A stretch of 64,000 nt of DNA from Acidobacteriota bacterium (lineage in GTDB: Bacteria; Acidobacteriota; Thermoanaerobaculia; Gp7-AA8): assembly GCA_003223645.1 (NCBI GenBank), contig QHVT01000005.1:62001-126000 (forward strand). Reading direction: 5' to 3'. A model generated the notes under the pieces. The model did no database searches and was not told where the DNA came from. It worked only from the letters and a program-made list of their open reading frames with translations. The position numbers and the translations under genes were made by a program. Positions 21,183-29,615 of this stretch are shown here, in pieces. Within the stretch, counting starts at the first letter, position 1. Each line of letters starts with the position of its first letter.

Positions 21183-22994
21183 TCAGTGGAACAGGAACTC
21201 GAGTTTGTTGAGCAGCACGAACTGCAAATCCTCGGTGCGATCTTCGACTTTTCCGCCGCGCAGATATTGCGTCGCGAGCATGCGCTCGTTCGCGGTCGGG
21301 TAACGGGAGAGCGTCGCGAGGTACAAACGCTCGGTGATCCGATCGGGATCGAGCGTCTCGTTCAGAATCGCCGTGACGGTGGTGTTCATCGAGCGGCGGC
21401 ACGCGCGCAGAACGAGCGAGTCGTTCATCATCGAGATCGCCTGCACGAGCGACGGCGAATTCGAGCGCTCGATGACGTCGCGGTCGCCGGCGCCGAAGTC
21501 GGAGAGGAACTGTCCGATGTTGAAGCCGAGGAGGAAGTACGGATCGGGAGACGCGACGGTCTTCGTCACATGCAGCGCGCCCGGCTGCGAGCAGATCGCG
21601 GGCGTGCCCTGACACACATCGAAGCGGCTGCTCGTCGCGCGGTACATCGCGTCGAACAGCATCTCCGCCTGCAGCCGCCGCGGGTAGTGCCGCGCGAAGT
21701 ACGGCGTATACGACTCGTTCCACGCGCCGGTGTCGTAGTGCGACGCGAGCTGATACGTGTTCGACTGCGTCATGACGCGCATCAGCGCGCGGAGGTCGTA
21801 GCCACCCGCGATGAATGCGTCGGTGAGATCTTCGAGCAGTTGCGGATGCGAGGCCTGCGTGTCGAGCTTCTCGAGGTCGAAATTGTCCGCTGGCTCGACG
21901 ATGCCGAGTCCGAACAACTCTTTCCAGATGTAGTTCACGGCCGCGCGCGCGAACTGGCGATCGGCGGTGAGATAGCGCGCGTACGCGGTGCGCCACAGCT
22001 CACCGTCGGCGGGAGCTCCGCCATTGAGATAGCGCGGCAGGACGATATCGGACTGCCCTTCAATCGGCTGGCGCGGACTCTTGTTTCCGCTCGTCGTGTT
22101 GAGCACGTAGTCGAGCGGAAAGACGTTTGGCTCCTGAACGAAGCGATTGATGGACGTCTTGCTGAAGAATGCGGCCAGTTCCCAAAGCTGACGGCGCTTC
22201 AGATGCGCGAGGCCCGTGTTCACGAGCTCGAGATGGCCGGCGCCGTTGTGGCAGGAGATGCACATCAGCTGCATGCCGAGGAACTGCGCGCCGCTTTGCG
22301 TCGCGAGGTTGTCCCACGTGTCTTGCAGCGGACCGTTGCCCTGCTTGAGGCGGTACGTGTAGTTCGCGGTGCCAACCAGGACCGGATCGCCTGATCCCGT
22401 GAGCAGCTCGCGCACCATCGCGTCGTACGGCTTGCGTTCGGCCAACGACTGGCGAATCCATTTGTAGTACGCCACGCTGCCGGCGCCGGTGCCTTGTCCG
22501 ATCGCGGTGGCGAACTGCGTGTTCTGCACGAGATCGCCGAACCAGAGCGTCCAGCGATCGTTGAACTCATCGGACGCGAGGAGACGATCGATCGCTTTGT
22601 CGCGTTTGTCCGCGCTGGTGTCCGCGACGAACGCCTGCGCTTCGCCGCTCGTCGGAATGCGTCCGGCGAGATCGAGCGTGACGCGGCGCAGAAACTCGCT
22701 GTCGCTCGACACCCGCGCGGGCGCGATCTTCGCGCGCTTCAGCGCATCGAGGATGTGCGTGTCGATGATGTTGCGCGCTTCGAAATACGCGATCGGCGGC
22801 GAGCCGACGGAGCGGCGCTTGCCGGCCGACGGCGCCGCGAATTCGGCGACGCGGGAGACTTCGGCGCGGATCGATTGCGCGTCGCGGTGGAGTGTCGGAT
22901 CGAACGGACAGTCGGCGTTGCCCGCCGTGTTCGCTGCCATCGCTGCGGTTGCAGCCAGCAATCCGATGGCGACGACGGCAGTCGCGACTCGCAT
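21183..22994 (-). CDS. DUF1549/DUF1553 domain secreted protein with CXXCH motif
   Basis: 603 residues from the ATG at 22994 (signal peptide MRVATAVVAIGLLAATAAMA). DUF1549 part: DSEFLRRVTLDLAGRIPTSGEAQAFVAD, ASDEFNDRWTLWFGDLVQNT. DUF1553 part: RQFARAAVNYIWKELFGLGIVEPADNFD and YLATLSRYPTANERMLA near the C-terminus. A single CISCHNGAG motif in the middle could bind c-type heme. It forms an operon with the DUF1501 gene downstream; the pair is typical of planctomycetal/acidobacterial secreted degradation systems. Confidence 0.88.
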   Translation of the reverse strand: MRVATAVVAIGLLAATAAMAANTAGNADCPFDPTLHRDAQSIRAEVSRVAEFAAPSAGKRRSVGSPPIAYFEARNIIDTHILDALKRAKIAPARVSSDSEFLRRVTLDLAGRIPTSGEAQAFVADTSADKRDKAIDRLLASDEFNDRWTLWFGDLVQNTQFATAIGQGTGAGSVAYYKWIRQSLAERKPYDAMVRELLTGSGDPVLVGTANYTYRLKQGNGPLQDTWDNLATQSGAQFLGMQLMCISCHNGAGHLELVNTGLAHLKRRQLWELAAFFSKTSINRFVQEPNVFPLDYVLNTTSGNKSPRQPIEGQSDIVLPRYLNGGAPADGELWRTAYARYLTADRQFARAAVNYIWKELFGLGIVEPADNFDLEKLDTQASHPQLLEDLTDAFIAGGYDLRALMRVMTQSNTYQLASHYDTGAWNESYTPYFARHYPRRLQAEMLFDAMYRATSSRFDVCQGTPAICSQPGALHVTKTVASPDPYFLLGFNIGQFLSDFGAGDRDVIERSNSPSLVQAISMMNDSLVLRACRRSMNTTVTAILNETLDPDRITERLYLATLSRYPTANERMLATQYLRGGKVEDRTEDLQFVLLNKLEFLFH

Positions 22995-23045
22995 GTGCGT
23001 AACATGAACAGAGTGCGCCCGCGCGAGGCGCATTGGCAACGGCAG

Positions 23046-23522
23046 TTACCGTTTGTTTGCGCGAATGTTGGAGGCGGCGACCGCGCAGACGAACGCGCTG
23101 ATGCCGAGAGTGGTGCGGACGGCGTGCGCGCGGACCCAGTTTTTCGCGAGCGATTGCGAGCGCGAGCTCGGATAGTCGGCGGGCGGTTGCGCTTCGAGCT
23201 CCTTGTTGATCGGTACCGTCACCATGATCGTCGCGGCAAGCACGCCCGCGAGTGCGACGGCCGACGCGGAGTCGAGGATGCGGCGGACGGGAACTCCGCG
23301 CGGCGCGGCGATCGCGAGCGTGACCGCGGTCCCGAGCGCGACCGGACCGATGGCGCTGAACACCGACGCGGTCTTGAGCGGATCGAGAGGCGAGTCGCGG
23401 TGCGGGCGCTCTTCTTTCCAGCCGGGAACGAGCGCCGCTTCGCCGAAGCCGAGCGAGCCGGCGAGCAAACCGGCGGCGGTGAGATTCACGAATCGCAGGA
23501 AGGATTCGATAGTGCGGTTCAC
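23046..23522 (-). CDS. Small four-helix membrane protein, DUF1772-like
   Basis: About 158 residues from a GTG at 23522 (VNRTIESFLRFVNLTAAG). Four hydrophobic segments (about 9-27, 50-72, 82-102, 130-150), with charged VPINKELEAQPPADYP between the third and fourth. The layout resembles the DUF1772/anthrone-oxygenase-like group. No ribosome-binding site is obvious at the GTG and no other in-frame start fits better. Role unknown. Confidence 0.6.
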   Translation of the reverse strand: MNRTIESFLRFVNLTAAGLLAGSLGFGEAALVPGWKEERPHRDSPLDPLKTASVFSAIGPVALGTAVTLAIAAPRGVPVRRILDSASAVALAGVLAATIMVTVPINKELEAQPPADYPSSRSQSLAKNWVRAHAVRTTLGISAFVCAVAASNIRANKR

Positions 23523-23542
23523 GAGGGAAAGTATAAACGGTG

Positions 23543-23603
23543 GCGGGCAGCGTGCGGCGGGCAGCGGGTAGAGCCGCACATCTTCTGCACGCTGCCCGCT
23601 GCT
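23543..23603. repeat. GCGGGCAGCGTGC inverted repeat
   Basis: GCGGGCAGCGTGC (left) pairs with GCACGCTGCCCGC (right), with a partial tandem copy in the left arm. It lies between the PDZ gene stop and the downstream membrane-protein gene and may form the 3' end of the sigma/PDZ transcript. Confidence 0.55.
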
Positions 23604-23605
23604 CG

Positions 23606-24235
23606 CTATTTCTGTAATTTCTTTTCCAGATCGCGCAGCCGCCCTTCGAGATCCTTGATCTTGGCTTGCAGCTCGTCGCAGTTCTGGAGGCGCTCGACGC
23701 GCGCTTTCCACTCGGGGCTGTTGAAGGTTTCGCCGAGACGCTCGCCGAGGTCGGTGAGGTTTTGCACGCGGATGCGGCCGGGGCCGAAGTCCTTCTCGAC
23801 GAGCGTGGCGGTCAGCGTCTGGCGATTGCGTCCGCGGAGCACGTCGATGCGCACGGCCTCGCCGTCCTTCTTTTCCTTGATCGCGCCGCGCAGGTCCCAC
23901 GTCGAGTCGATGTCTTTCCCATCGACGGCGACGATCACGTCGCCGACGCGCAGTCCCGCTTTGTCGGCGGGGCTGTTGTCTTCGACGGACGCGACGAGCG
24001 CACCCGCGTCTTTCGGCGCGCCGAAGTATTCGCGCAGCTCATCGGAGAGATCCATGAGGCTGACGCCGAGGAATGCGCGCTTGCCGCCGAGCAGCATGTC
24101 TCCCGGTCCGAGGAGATCGGAGCCTTCGATGACTTTGCCGTCTTTGATGATGATGGTTTTCGAGTGCGTCGACTGCGCGAACGCGGACGTCGCGGCGACG
24201 AGAATCGTGAGAGCGAGAATCAGACGAGATTTCAT
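23606..24235 (-). CDS. Secreted PDZ-domain protein with C-terminal coiled coil
   Basis: 209 residues. Signal peptide MKSRLILALTILVAATSAFA. PDZ domain at about 55-140 (RAFLGVSLMDLSDELREYF, SPADKAGLRVGDVIVAVDGKDI). The last 45 residues (RLQNCDELQAKIKDLEGRLRDLEKKLQK) form a heptad coiled coil. No protease domain. Its place directly after an ECF sigma factor and an anti-sigma-like protein suggests a periplasmic sensor or substrate-binding partner in that envelope-stress circuit, analogous to PDZ control of RseP/DegS; this role is inferred. Confidence 0.8.
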   Translation of the reverse strand: MKSRLILALTILVAATSAFAQSTHSKTIIIKDGKVIEGSDLLGPGDMLLGGKRAFLGVSLMDLSDELREYFGAPKDAGALVASVEDNSPADKAGLRVGDVIVAVDGKDIDSTWDLRGAIKEKKDGEAVRIDVLRGRNRQTLTATLVEKDFGPGRIRVQNLTDLGERLGETFNSPEWKARVERLQNCDELQAKIKDLEGRLRDLEKKLQK

Positions 24236-24247
24236 TGGCCTTCCTTC

Positions 24248-24628
24248 TTAGTCGTAGGTTTTCAGCGATGCCGGCTGCACGGCGGAGTCGAGATCCATGA
24301 TCACGCGGGTGCCTTTGTCGTTCTCGAGCACGACCACCGGCTCCGCCTGTTTGGCGCTCTCCTTCACCGCCGCGAGCTCGGCTTGAATCTTCTGTTGTTC
24401 GATGCGCAGCGCGTCGAGCTTCTGCCGCTCGTGCAGCATCATTCCGATCTGAACTGCTCCGAAGAGACAGATCACCATCGTGAACGCGGCCGCCAGCCGC
24501 CACACCAGCGGACGCCGGCGCGACTGCGCGTCCGCGCGCAACTTCCGGCGCACGTCAAACGTGAATGCGGGCGACGCCTTCGCGCGCGGCAGCGCGCGCA
24601 TGCAATTGCCCAGTTCTGTCTCGGTCAT
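24248..24628 (-). CDS. Probable anti-sigma factor, single-pass membrane protein
   Basis: 126 residues: a cytoplasmic part (1-42) with FDVRRKLRADAQSRRRP, one transmembrane helix (about 43-65, LAAAFTMVICLFGAVQIGM), then a coiled-coil periplasmic part (LDALRIEQQKIQAELAAVKESAK). There is no zinc-binding HXXXCXXC motif. The gene overlaps the 3' end of the sigma-factor gene by 74 bases, the usual arrangement for a cognate anti-sigma factor. Assigned from context and topology. Confidence 0.65.
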   Translation of the reverse strand: MTETELGNCMRALPRAKASPAFTFDVRRKLRADAQSRRRPLVWRLAAAFTMVICLFGAVQIGMMLHERQKLDALRIEQQKIQAELAAVKESAKQAEPVVVLENDKGTRVIMDLDSAVQPASLKTYD

Positions 24629-25178
24629 GAGCGTTTCCTCCAGTCCACCAGGGAGCGAGGTGCCTCCGCATCAGCTCGCGTGCGCGCGAAATGCGCGACT
24701 TCACCGTTCCGTCGGGCAACGAGAGAGCCGCGGCAATCTCGTCGTACGACCATTCTTCGATCTCGAACAACACCAGCGGAGCGCGATACTTGATCGGCAG
24801 TTTCTCCAGCGCCGCCGCGACCTGTTTCTGGATCTCGTCCGTGATCAGGTTCTTGTCCGGCGCTTCGCTGCTAGACGACGTGCTCGCATGCAATCGCGGC
24901 AGGAGCAGGTTCCACCGCCGCTCGCGGCGAATCTCGCTGACCGTGAGATTCGTCGCGATGCGGAAGAGATACGGACCCAGTTTCTCCCGCTCGCGATAAT
25001 TCGCCGCGCTGCGATAGAGCCGCACGAACGCATCCTGCGCCAGCTCCTCCGCGCGATCGCGCGAGTGGACGAGATGCGTGAGGTAGTTGACGAGGGAGTC
25101 TTTGTAGCGGCCGACGATCTCCGCGAACGCCGCCTCGTCCCCTTCGGTCACGCATTTCATCAGCGCGTCGTCTGTCAT
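24555..25178 (-). CDS. ECF RNA polymerase sigma factor
   Basis: About 207 residues from the ATG at 25178 (MTDDALMKCVTEGDEAAF). Region 2 includes YLTHLVHSRDRAEELAQDAFVRLYRSA (about 34-60), and region 4 includes LPIKYRAPLVLFEIEEWSYDEIAAALSLPDGTVKSRISRARELMRRHL, a typical sigma-70 region 4 helix-turn-helix. Upstream ATGs belong to the tandem repeat block and are not used. Heads an operon with the anti-sigma-like and PDZ genes; autoregulation is likely but no promoter was identified. Confidence 0.9.
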   Translation of the reverse strand: MTDDALMKCVTEGDEAAFAEIVGRYKDSLVNYLTHLVHSRDRAEELAQDAFVRLYRSAANYREREKLGPYLFRIATNLTVSEIRRERRWNLLLPRLHASTSSSSEAPDKNLITDEIQKQVAAALEKLPIKYRAPLVLFEIEEWSYDEIAAALSLPDGTVKSRISRARELMRRHLAPWWTGGNAHDRDRTGQLHARAAAREGVARIHV

Positions 25179-25221
25179 CTGAGTGAGAAACGCGCGGGAC
25201 GGGAAAAGGTTCCGGGCGGGG

Positions 25222-25275
25222 CTCAGAGGCGCATGGGCGCATGGGCTCATGGGCTCATGGGCTCATGGGCTCAGA
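25222..25275. repeat. GGCTCATG-type tandem octamer block
   Basis: GGCGCATGGGCGCATGGGCT-type units repeated about six times. The end of the neighbouring four-helix-bundle gene (residues PLSP and its TGA, 25263-25274) is made of these units. Confidence 0.8.
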
Positions 25276-25622
25276 GGGGTGCGGTGGTCGATCATTTTGG
25301 TGAGGCCGGAGCCAATCTTCGCGATCAGGGTGCGCGTGTCATTCAGGTCCGAAGCCAGACCGCAGCGCATGATGACTTCTAGTTGCGTCTCCACCTCATA
25401 AAGTGATCCGCGCGCCTGCACCAGATAGTGACGGCGATCGCGATCGGTCGTGCGTCCCTCACCTTCGGCAATATTGCTCGGAACAGAAAGCGCCGCTCTC
25501 ACGAGCTGATCTGCAATGGCAAACCGCTTTCTCGCAACGAGGTCGTCCGCCAACCCGATCATCCGTACCGCCAAGTCGACAGAGGCCTCCCACACAAACA
25601 AATTACGAAACGAATTTTTCAT
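25263..25622 (-). CDS. Four helix bundle protein (S23/IVP family)
   Basis: 119 residues. NLFVWEASVDLAVRMIGLADDLVARKRFAIADQLVRAALSVPSNIAEGEGR is the hallmark of the four-helix-bundle family first seen as 23S rRNA intervening-sequence proteins and also found in diversity-generating retroelements. Here there is no rRNA or reverse transcriptase nearby. The last four residues and stop are encoded by the tandem repeat block, so the original C-terminus may have been different. Function unknown. Confidence 0.85.
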   Translation of the reverse strand: MKNSFRNLFVWEASVDLAVRMIGLADDLVARKRFAIADQLVRAALSVPSNIAEGEGRTTDRDRRHYLVQARGSLYEVETQLEVIMRCGLASDLNDTRTLIAKIGSGLTKMIDHRTPLSP

Positions 25623-25679
25623 CTGAATTGCCGGCGCCGAGGAGGGACGAAACGCGCCCGTGTGGAGTGCAATGATATC

Positions 25680-25766
25680 TCACTCTGAGCCCATGAGCCT
25701 CTGAGCCCATGAGCCTTTGTGCCCGTGAGCCTCTGAGCCCATGAGCCTCTGAGCCCCTGCGCCTAT
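25680..25766. repeat. GGCTCATG-type tandem octamer block
   Basis: CTGAGCCCATGAGCCT-type units, about ten in a row, between two genes on the minus strand. The block starts exactly at the TAG stop of the large TPR gene (TAG followed by GCGCAGGGGC). Confidence 0.8.
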
Positions 25767-28700
25767 TTCCGCGCGTCTTCCAACTGCTTGATCCGACTCA
25801 CGATATCGCGGTAGTTCGAGTTCATCCCGTACACCTCCATGAACGCTTTCTGCGCGTTGTCGGTGTCGCCGACTTCCTGGTAGGCGGAGCCGAGGTCGTA
25901 CAGGAGGCCGACGTGCTCCTCCTCGGTGATCTCGGGGATCTCGAGGCCTTTGCGATACCACTTGATCGCGAGCTGGGGCATGCCTTTCTCGAGGAAGCAG
26001 AGGCCGAGCATGGACGCGCACTCGACGGCGCGCTTGGGATCTTTCGACGCGAGCTGGAACTCGCCGATGGCTTCGTCGATGAGGCCCATCTCCTTGTAGG
26101 CGATGCCGAGGTTGTAGTGCGTGTCGTAGTCTTCGCTGTCGAGCTGCTGCTCGACGCCCTTCTTGAACTCCTTGAAGATCTCTTCGAGCGACTGTTCTTC
26201 TTCGGACAGCGAGATCGGCTCCTCATCCTCGGCGAGCTCGGACTCGAGCTCCGCGGCGAGGTCGAAGAAGTTGTCTTCGTCGGCGAAGAGATTCTGCTCT
26301 TCGGCGAGCGCGGCGGTCATCAGCGGCGCGGGCGGCTCGATCGCTGGGGGTGGGGGTGGAGGTGGAATCGGCGCGGCGATTTCTTCGTCTTCGTCGGGGA
26401 TGGCGGAGAGCAGCTCACTCTCGATCTCGTCGCGCGAGAGCACGGGAGGCTTCGGCGCGGACGACGGTGGAATCGCGGCTGCGATTTGCGCGGCTTCGAG
26501 GTTCGCGCGGCGCGTGGCGAGGTTCGCCTCGCCGGGGAAGCGCGCCTCGAGCGTCTCGAGCTTGCGCTTCGCTTCCTCGAACAACTCCTGTTCGATGTAG
26601 AAGTCGATCTCGCCGATTTCTTCGAGCGGCAATTCTTCGACTTCTTCGTGCGCGAGCGATTCGACGCCGAAGAACGGCTCTTCTTCCGCGACGGCCGGCT
26701 CGGACTCTTCTTCTTCGAGCGCAATCAGCGGCTCGTCCGGCACGAGCAGCTGCACCGGCATGAAATCGATCTCTTCTTCCGCTTCGAGCTCGAGCAACGG
26801 CGCGGATTCAGGCTCCGGCTCGAGGATCTCTTCCGCGGCCTGAAGATCGAACGCGACTTCCTCCACTTCTTCCACCGCCGGCGGCGGCTCTTCGACGGGA
26901 AACTCGAACGCGAGCTCGGGCTCCAGCGCGAGTGGTTCGGGCTCAGGCTCCGGTTCAGGCTCGGGTTCGGGTTCCGGTTCTTCGATCTCGAATTCGAGCA
27001 CGGACTCGGGCTCGAGGTCGAAGCTGATCTCTTCCGCGGTGTCGTTATAGTCGACCGGAATGCGCGTGTGGCGACCGCTGCCCTCAGCGGTCGCGGTGCC
27101 GCTGAGGGCAGCGGCACCCACATCGAACATCTCGCCGCGCGACGCGAACTCGTTGCGGATCGCGTCGATCGCCGCCGTGTCGCCTTGTTCCTGCGCGACT
27201 GCTGCATACGCGCGCGCGGCAACGTGCGCGCCTTCGACGTCGCCTTCTTCGAGCAGGATGCGGAACAGCCGCTCGTGCGCGATCAGGTTCGACGGCGCGC
27301 GCTCGAGCACCATTCGTAAATGCTCGGCTGCTTTTTCGGCGAGGCCGTATTTCGCGAAGACCTCGGCCTCGGTGAGATGTTCGGTGATGAAATCGAGATC
27401 GTCGCTCGCTTCGATGTCCGCCGACGCGATCTCCGGAGGAGGCGGCGGCGGCGGTGCGGGCATGCGCACGGGCTCGGGGGGCGGCGCGGGCGCGGGCATG
27501 TCCAGCGAGAAGTCGATCTCGAGCGACGGCGACGCGTCGAGCTCGAGGACCGGCTCGTTCGAGAAGTCGAACGTCGGCGTCGGCTCTTCGATCTCCAGCG
27601 ACGGGATCTCCGGCATCGGCGCGCGGGACGCTCGCTGCTGCGGAATCGTGTCGATGCCGCCCATCTGCGTGCGCACGAACTGCAGTTTGTTGCGATGCTG
27701 CGCGTTCTGCGGCTCGCGCTGGATCAGTTTCTCCAGCACCTTCGACGCTTCGTCGTACCGCCCCTTCGACACGTGCGCCTCGGCGAGGCTGTTCATCGCC
27801 GCCAGGATGTTCGTCTCTTCGTTGAGCCGCGTGTACACCGCGACGAGCCGCTCCAGCGTCGGCGCGTTGCCGGAGTCGACGCGCAGGATGCGGTTCAGCG
27901 TCTCGACCGCCGCGCCGCGCTCGCCGCGTGAGAGCGCCTTCTCCACGTTGGGCGTGAGCAGCTCCAGCGCGCGGTCGGCGTCGCCCTGGCGCAGATGCAA
28001 ATCCGCGAGCGCCTCGCGGATCGTCGGCTCGTTCGGGTCCGCCTGCATCGCGCGCTCGAGGTTCGCGCGCGCGCCCGCCGCGTCGCCGCGCGCGAGCTGA
28101 ATCTTTCCCTGCATCGCGAGGAGGCGCGGATTGTTCGCGTTCATCTCCAGCGCGGTGTCGACGAGCTGCTTCGCGTTCTCGTAGTCCTTCGCCTCGATCA
28201 GCGCCGTGACGAGCGAGTCGACGAGATCGACGTTGCGCGGATCGATCTTCAGCGCCTTGCGGAAGACCTGCACCGCTTCGTCGAGCATGCCGCGCTTGAG
28301 CAGCATGCGTCCGACGCGATCGAACTCCTTGAGCGCTTCGGCGGCCTGATTGTTCGCGGAGTAGAGATCGGCGAGCTTGACGTGGACGTTGATCGAGTTC
28401 GGATCGAGCTCGGAGATTTTCTTGTAGATGCCGAGGGCGTTTTTCGGATCGCCGTGCTTCAGGTAGTAATCGGCGAGAACCTGGTACTGGCTCTTCGCCT
28501 CCATCGCCAGCCCCTGCTTCGCGTAGAGGTCGGCGAGCTTCGCGTAGATCTCCAGCTTCGACGGATCGAGCTTGTTGATCTTCTTGAAGATCGCGATCGC
28601 CTTGAGAAAGAAGCCGTCTTTCCCGTAGTGATCGGCGATGCGCGTGAAGACCTTCACCGCCTCATCGTTGCGATTGATGCGGACCCAGAGGTCTCCGATG

Positions 28701-28831
28701 CGATTGAGAGTGTTGACGTCGTTCGGGTTTTCGTCGAGGAGCCGTTCGTATTCCTTGATCGCCGGTTCGATCTTGCCTTTCGCCACCAGCTTTTCCGCGC
28801 TGGCGATGACTTTATCGCGTTGAACCGCCAT
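25763..28831 (-). CDS. Large TPR protein with acidic linker and in-frame repeat insertion
   Basis: 1022 residues, no signal peptide or membrane segment. Residues 1-390 are about ten TPR units (first: GKIEPAIKEYERLLDENPNDVN). Residues about 410-890 form an acidic, Pro/Glu-rich linker including an EPEPEPEPEPEP run. Residues about 895-1020 contain further TPR units (HYNLGIAYKEMGLIDEAIGEFQLASKDP). Within the linker, residues about 570-588 (VGAAALSGTATAEGSGRH) are encoded by a 56-bp palindrome also found in tal-pgi. Its start overlaps the rnhB 3' end by 20 bases. Proteins of this shape are common in deltaproteobacteria and Acidobacteriota; a cytoplasmic scaffold, perhaps for motility or polysaccharide systems, is only a guess. 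Confidence 0.85.
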   Translation of the reverse strand: MAVQRDKVIASAEKLVAKGKIEPAIKEYERLLDENPNDVNTLNRIGDLWVRINRNDEAVKVFTRIADHYGKDGFFLKAIAIFKKINKLDPSKLEIYAKLADLYAKQGLAMEAKSQYQVLADYYLKHGDPKNALGIYKKISELDPNSINVHVKLADLYSANNQAAEALKEFDRVGRMLLKRGMLDEAVQVFRKALKIDPRNVDLVDSLVTALIEAKDYENAKQLVDTALEMNANNPRLLAMQGKIQLARGDAAGARANLERAMQADPNEPTIREALADLHLRQGDADRALELLTPNVEKALSRGERGAAVETLNRILRVDSGNAPTLERLVAVYTRLNEETNILAAMNSLAEAHVSKGRYDEASKVLEKLIQREPQNAQHRNKLQFVRTQMGGIDTIPQQRASRAPMPEIPSLEIEEPTPTFDFSNEPVLELDASPSLEIDFSLDMPAPAPPPEPVRMPAPPPPPPPEIASADIEASDDLDFITEHLTEAEVFAKYGLAEKAAEHLRMVLERAPSNLIAHERLFRILLEEGDVEGAHVAARAYAAVAQEQGDTAAIDAIRNEFASRGEMFDVGAAALSGTATAEGSGRHTRIPVDYNDTAEEISFDLEPESVLEFEIEEPEPEPEPEPEPEPEPLALEPELAFEFPVEEPPPAVEEVEEVAFDLQAAEEILEPEPESAPLLELEAEEEIDFMPVQLLVPDEPLIALEEEESEPAVAEEEPFFGVESLAHEEVEELPLEEIGEIDFYIEQELFEEAKRKLETLEARFPGEANLATRRANLEAAQIAAAIPPSSAPKPPVLSRDEIESELLSAIPDEDEEIAAPIPPPPPPPAIEPPAPLMTAALAEEQNLFADEDNFFDLAAELESELAEDEEPISLSEEEQSLEEIFKEFKKGVEQQLDSEDYDTHYNLGIAYKEMGLIDEAIGEFQLASKDPKRAVECASMLGLCFLEKGMPQLAIKWYRKGLEIPEITEEEHVGLLYDLGSAYQEVGDTDNAQKAFMEVYGMNSNYRDIVSRIKQLEDARK
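27067..27122. repeat. 56-bp palindromic element inside the TPR gene
   Basis: Two hairpins in a row (GGTGCCGCTGCC/GGCAGCGGCACC-type and GCGACCGCTGCC/GGCAGCGGTCGC-type) bounded by TGTG and CACA. It differs at one base from the element at 59823-59878 once reverse complemented. It is read in the TPR protein in the same orientation and frame as in tal-pgi. Confidence 0.9.
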
Positions 28832-29546
28832 CTTCCTCGCACAGACCGAACAACAGCCTCGGCTCCTCCACCCCTTCGAACGACTTGCGATGGATCGGAC
28901 TAGGGCCGTACGTTTTCAGCGCGGCCTGATGTCCTTCAGTCGCATATCCCCGATTATGTTTGAAATCGTAGACGGGGTAGCACGCATGATACGACTCCAT
29001 CAGCAGATCGCGGTAGACCTTGGCAACGATCGACGCCGCGGCGATCGTTGCGCTGCGGCGGTCTCCTTCGATCAGCGGAATCTGCGGCATCTCCAGCGTC
29101 TCGAGCGTGACGGCGTCGAGGAGCAGTACGTCCGGGCGGAGCGGAAGGTTTTCGACGGCGTCGTACATCGCCAGTTTGCTGGCCTGCAGAATGTTGATGC
29201 GGTCGATCGTGCACGGCTCCATCACGCCGATCGAAACGGCGCGCGCGCGCTGCAGAATGAGACGGCAGATCGAGACGCGATCGTCGGGGTCGACCTGCTT
29301 CGAGTCGTTGACGCCGAAGAGCGTGGGATCGGATTCGAGGACGACGCACGCGGCGACGACGGGACCGGCGAGACATCCGCGTCCGACTTCATCCGTCCCC
29401 GCGATGCAGCGAAAACCGAAATCGCGAAGCCTGCGCTCGATCACCGACATCTCGGCGACGCGCGCGAGCTCCGCGAAAAGGGAGTCGTGGAGTCGTTCGT
29501 CGGGAGTGCGCTTCGGCTTGCGCGCGCGGAGTCGTACCTGTGTCAT
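28812..29546 (-). CDS. rnhB: Ribonuclease HII
   Basis: 244 residues from the ATG at 29546 (MTQVRLRARKPKR). It cleaves RNA in RNA-DNA hybrids, including single ribonucleotides. Catalytic motif GTDEVGRGCLAGPVVAA (about 50-66), then NDSKQVDPDDR, LLLDAVTLE with the third acidic residue, and SIVAKVYRDLLM. An N-terminal extension of about 45 basic residues precedes the core. In many genomes rnhB follows rplS; here it is separated from rplS by two plus-strand genes and a lipoprotein gene. Confidence 0.93.
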   Translation of the reverse strand: MTQVRLRARKPKRTPDERLHDSLFAELARVAEMSVIERRLRDFGFRCIAGTDEVGRGCLAGPVVAACVVLESDPTLFGVNDSKQVDPDDRVSICRLILQRARAVSIGVMEPCTIDRINILQASKLAMYDAVENLPLRPDVLLLDAVTLETLEMPQIPLIEGDRRSATIAAASIVAKVYRDLLMESYHACYPVYDFKHNRGYATEGHQAALKTYGPSPIHRKSFEGVEEPRLLFGLCEEDGGSTR

Positions 29547-29615
29547 CGATGAAAACCGCGACGCTCGTAAACCTGCGTTGCCGGTGGTTGCTTCCGTGCA
29601 TGGTTGAATAGCGCG

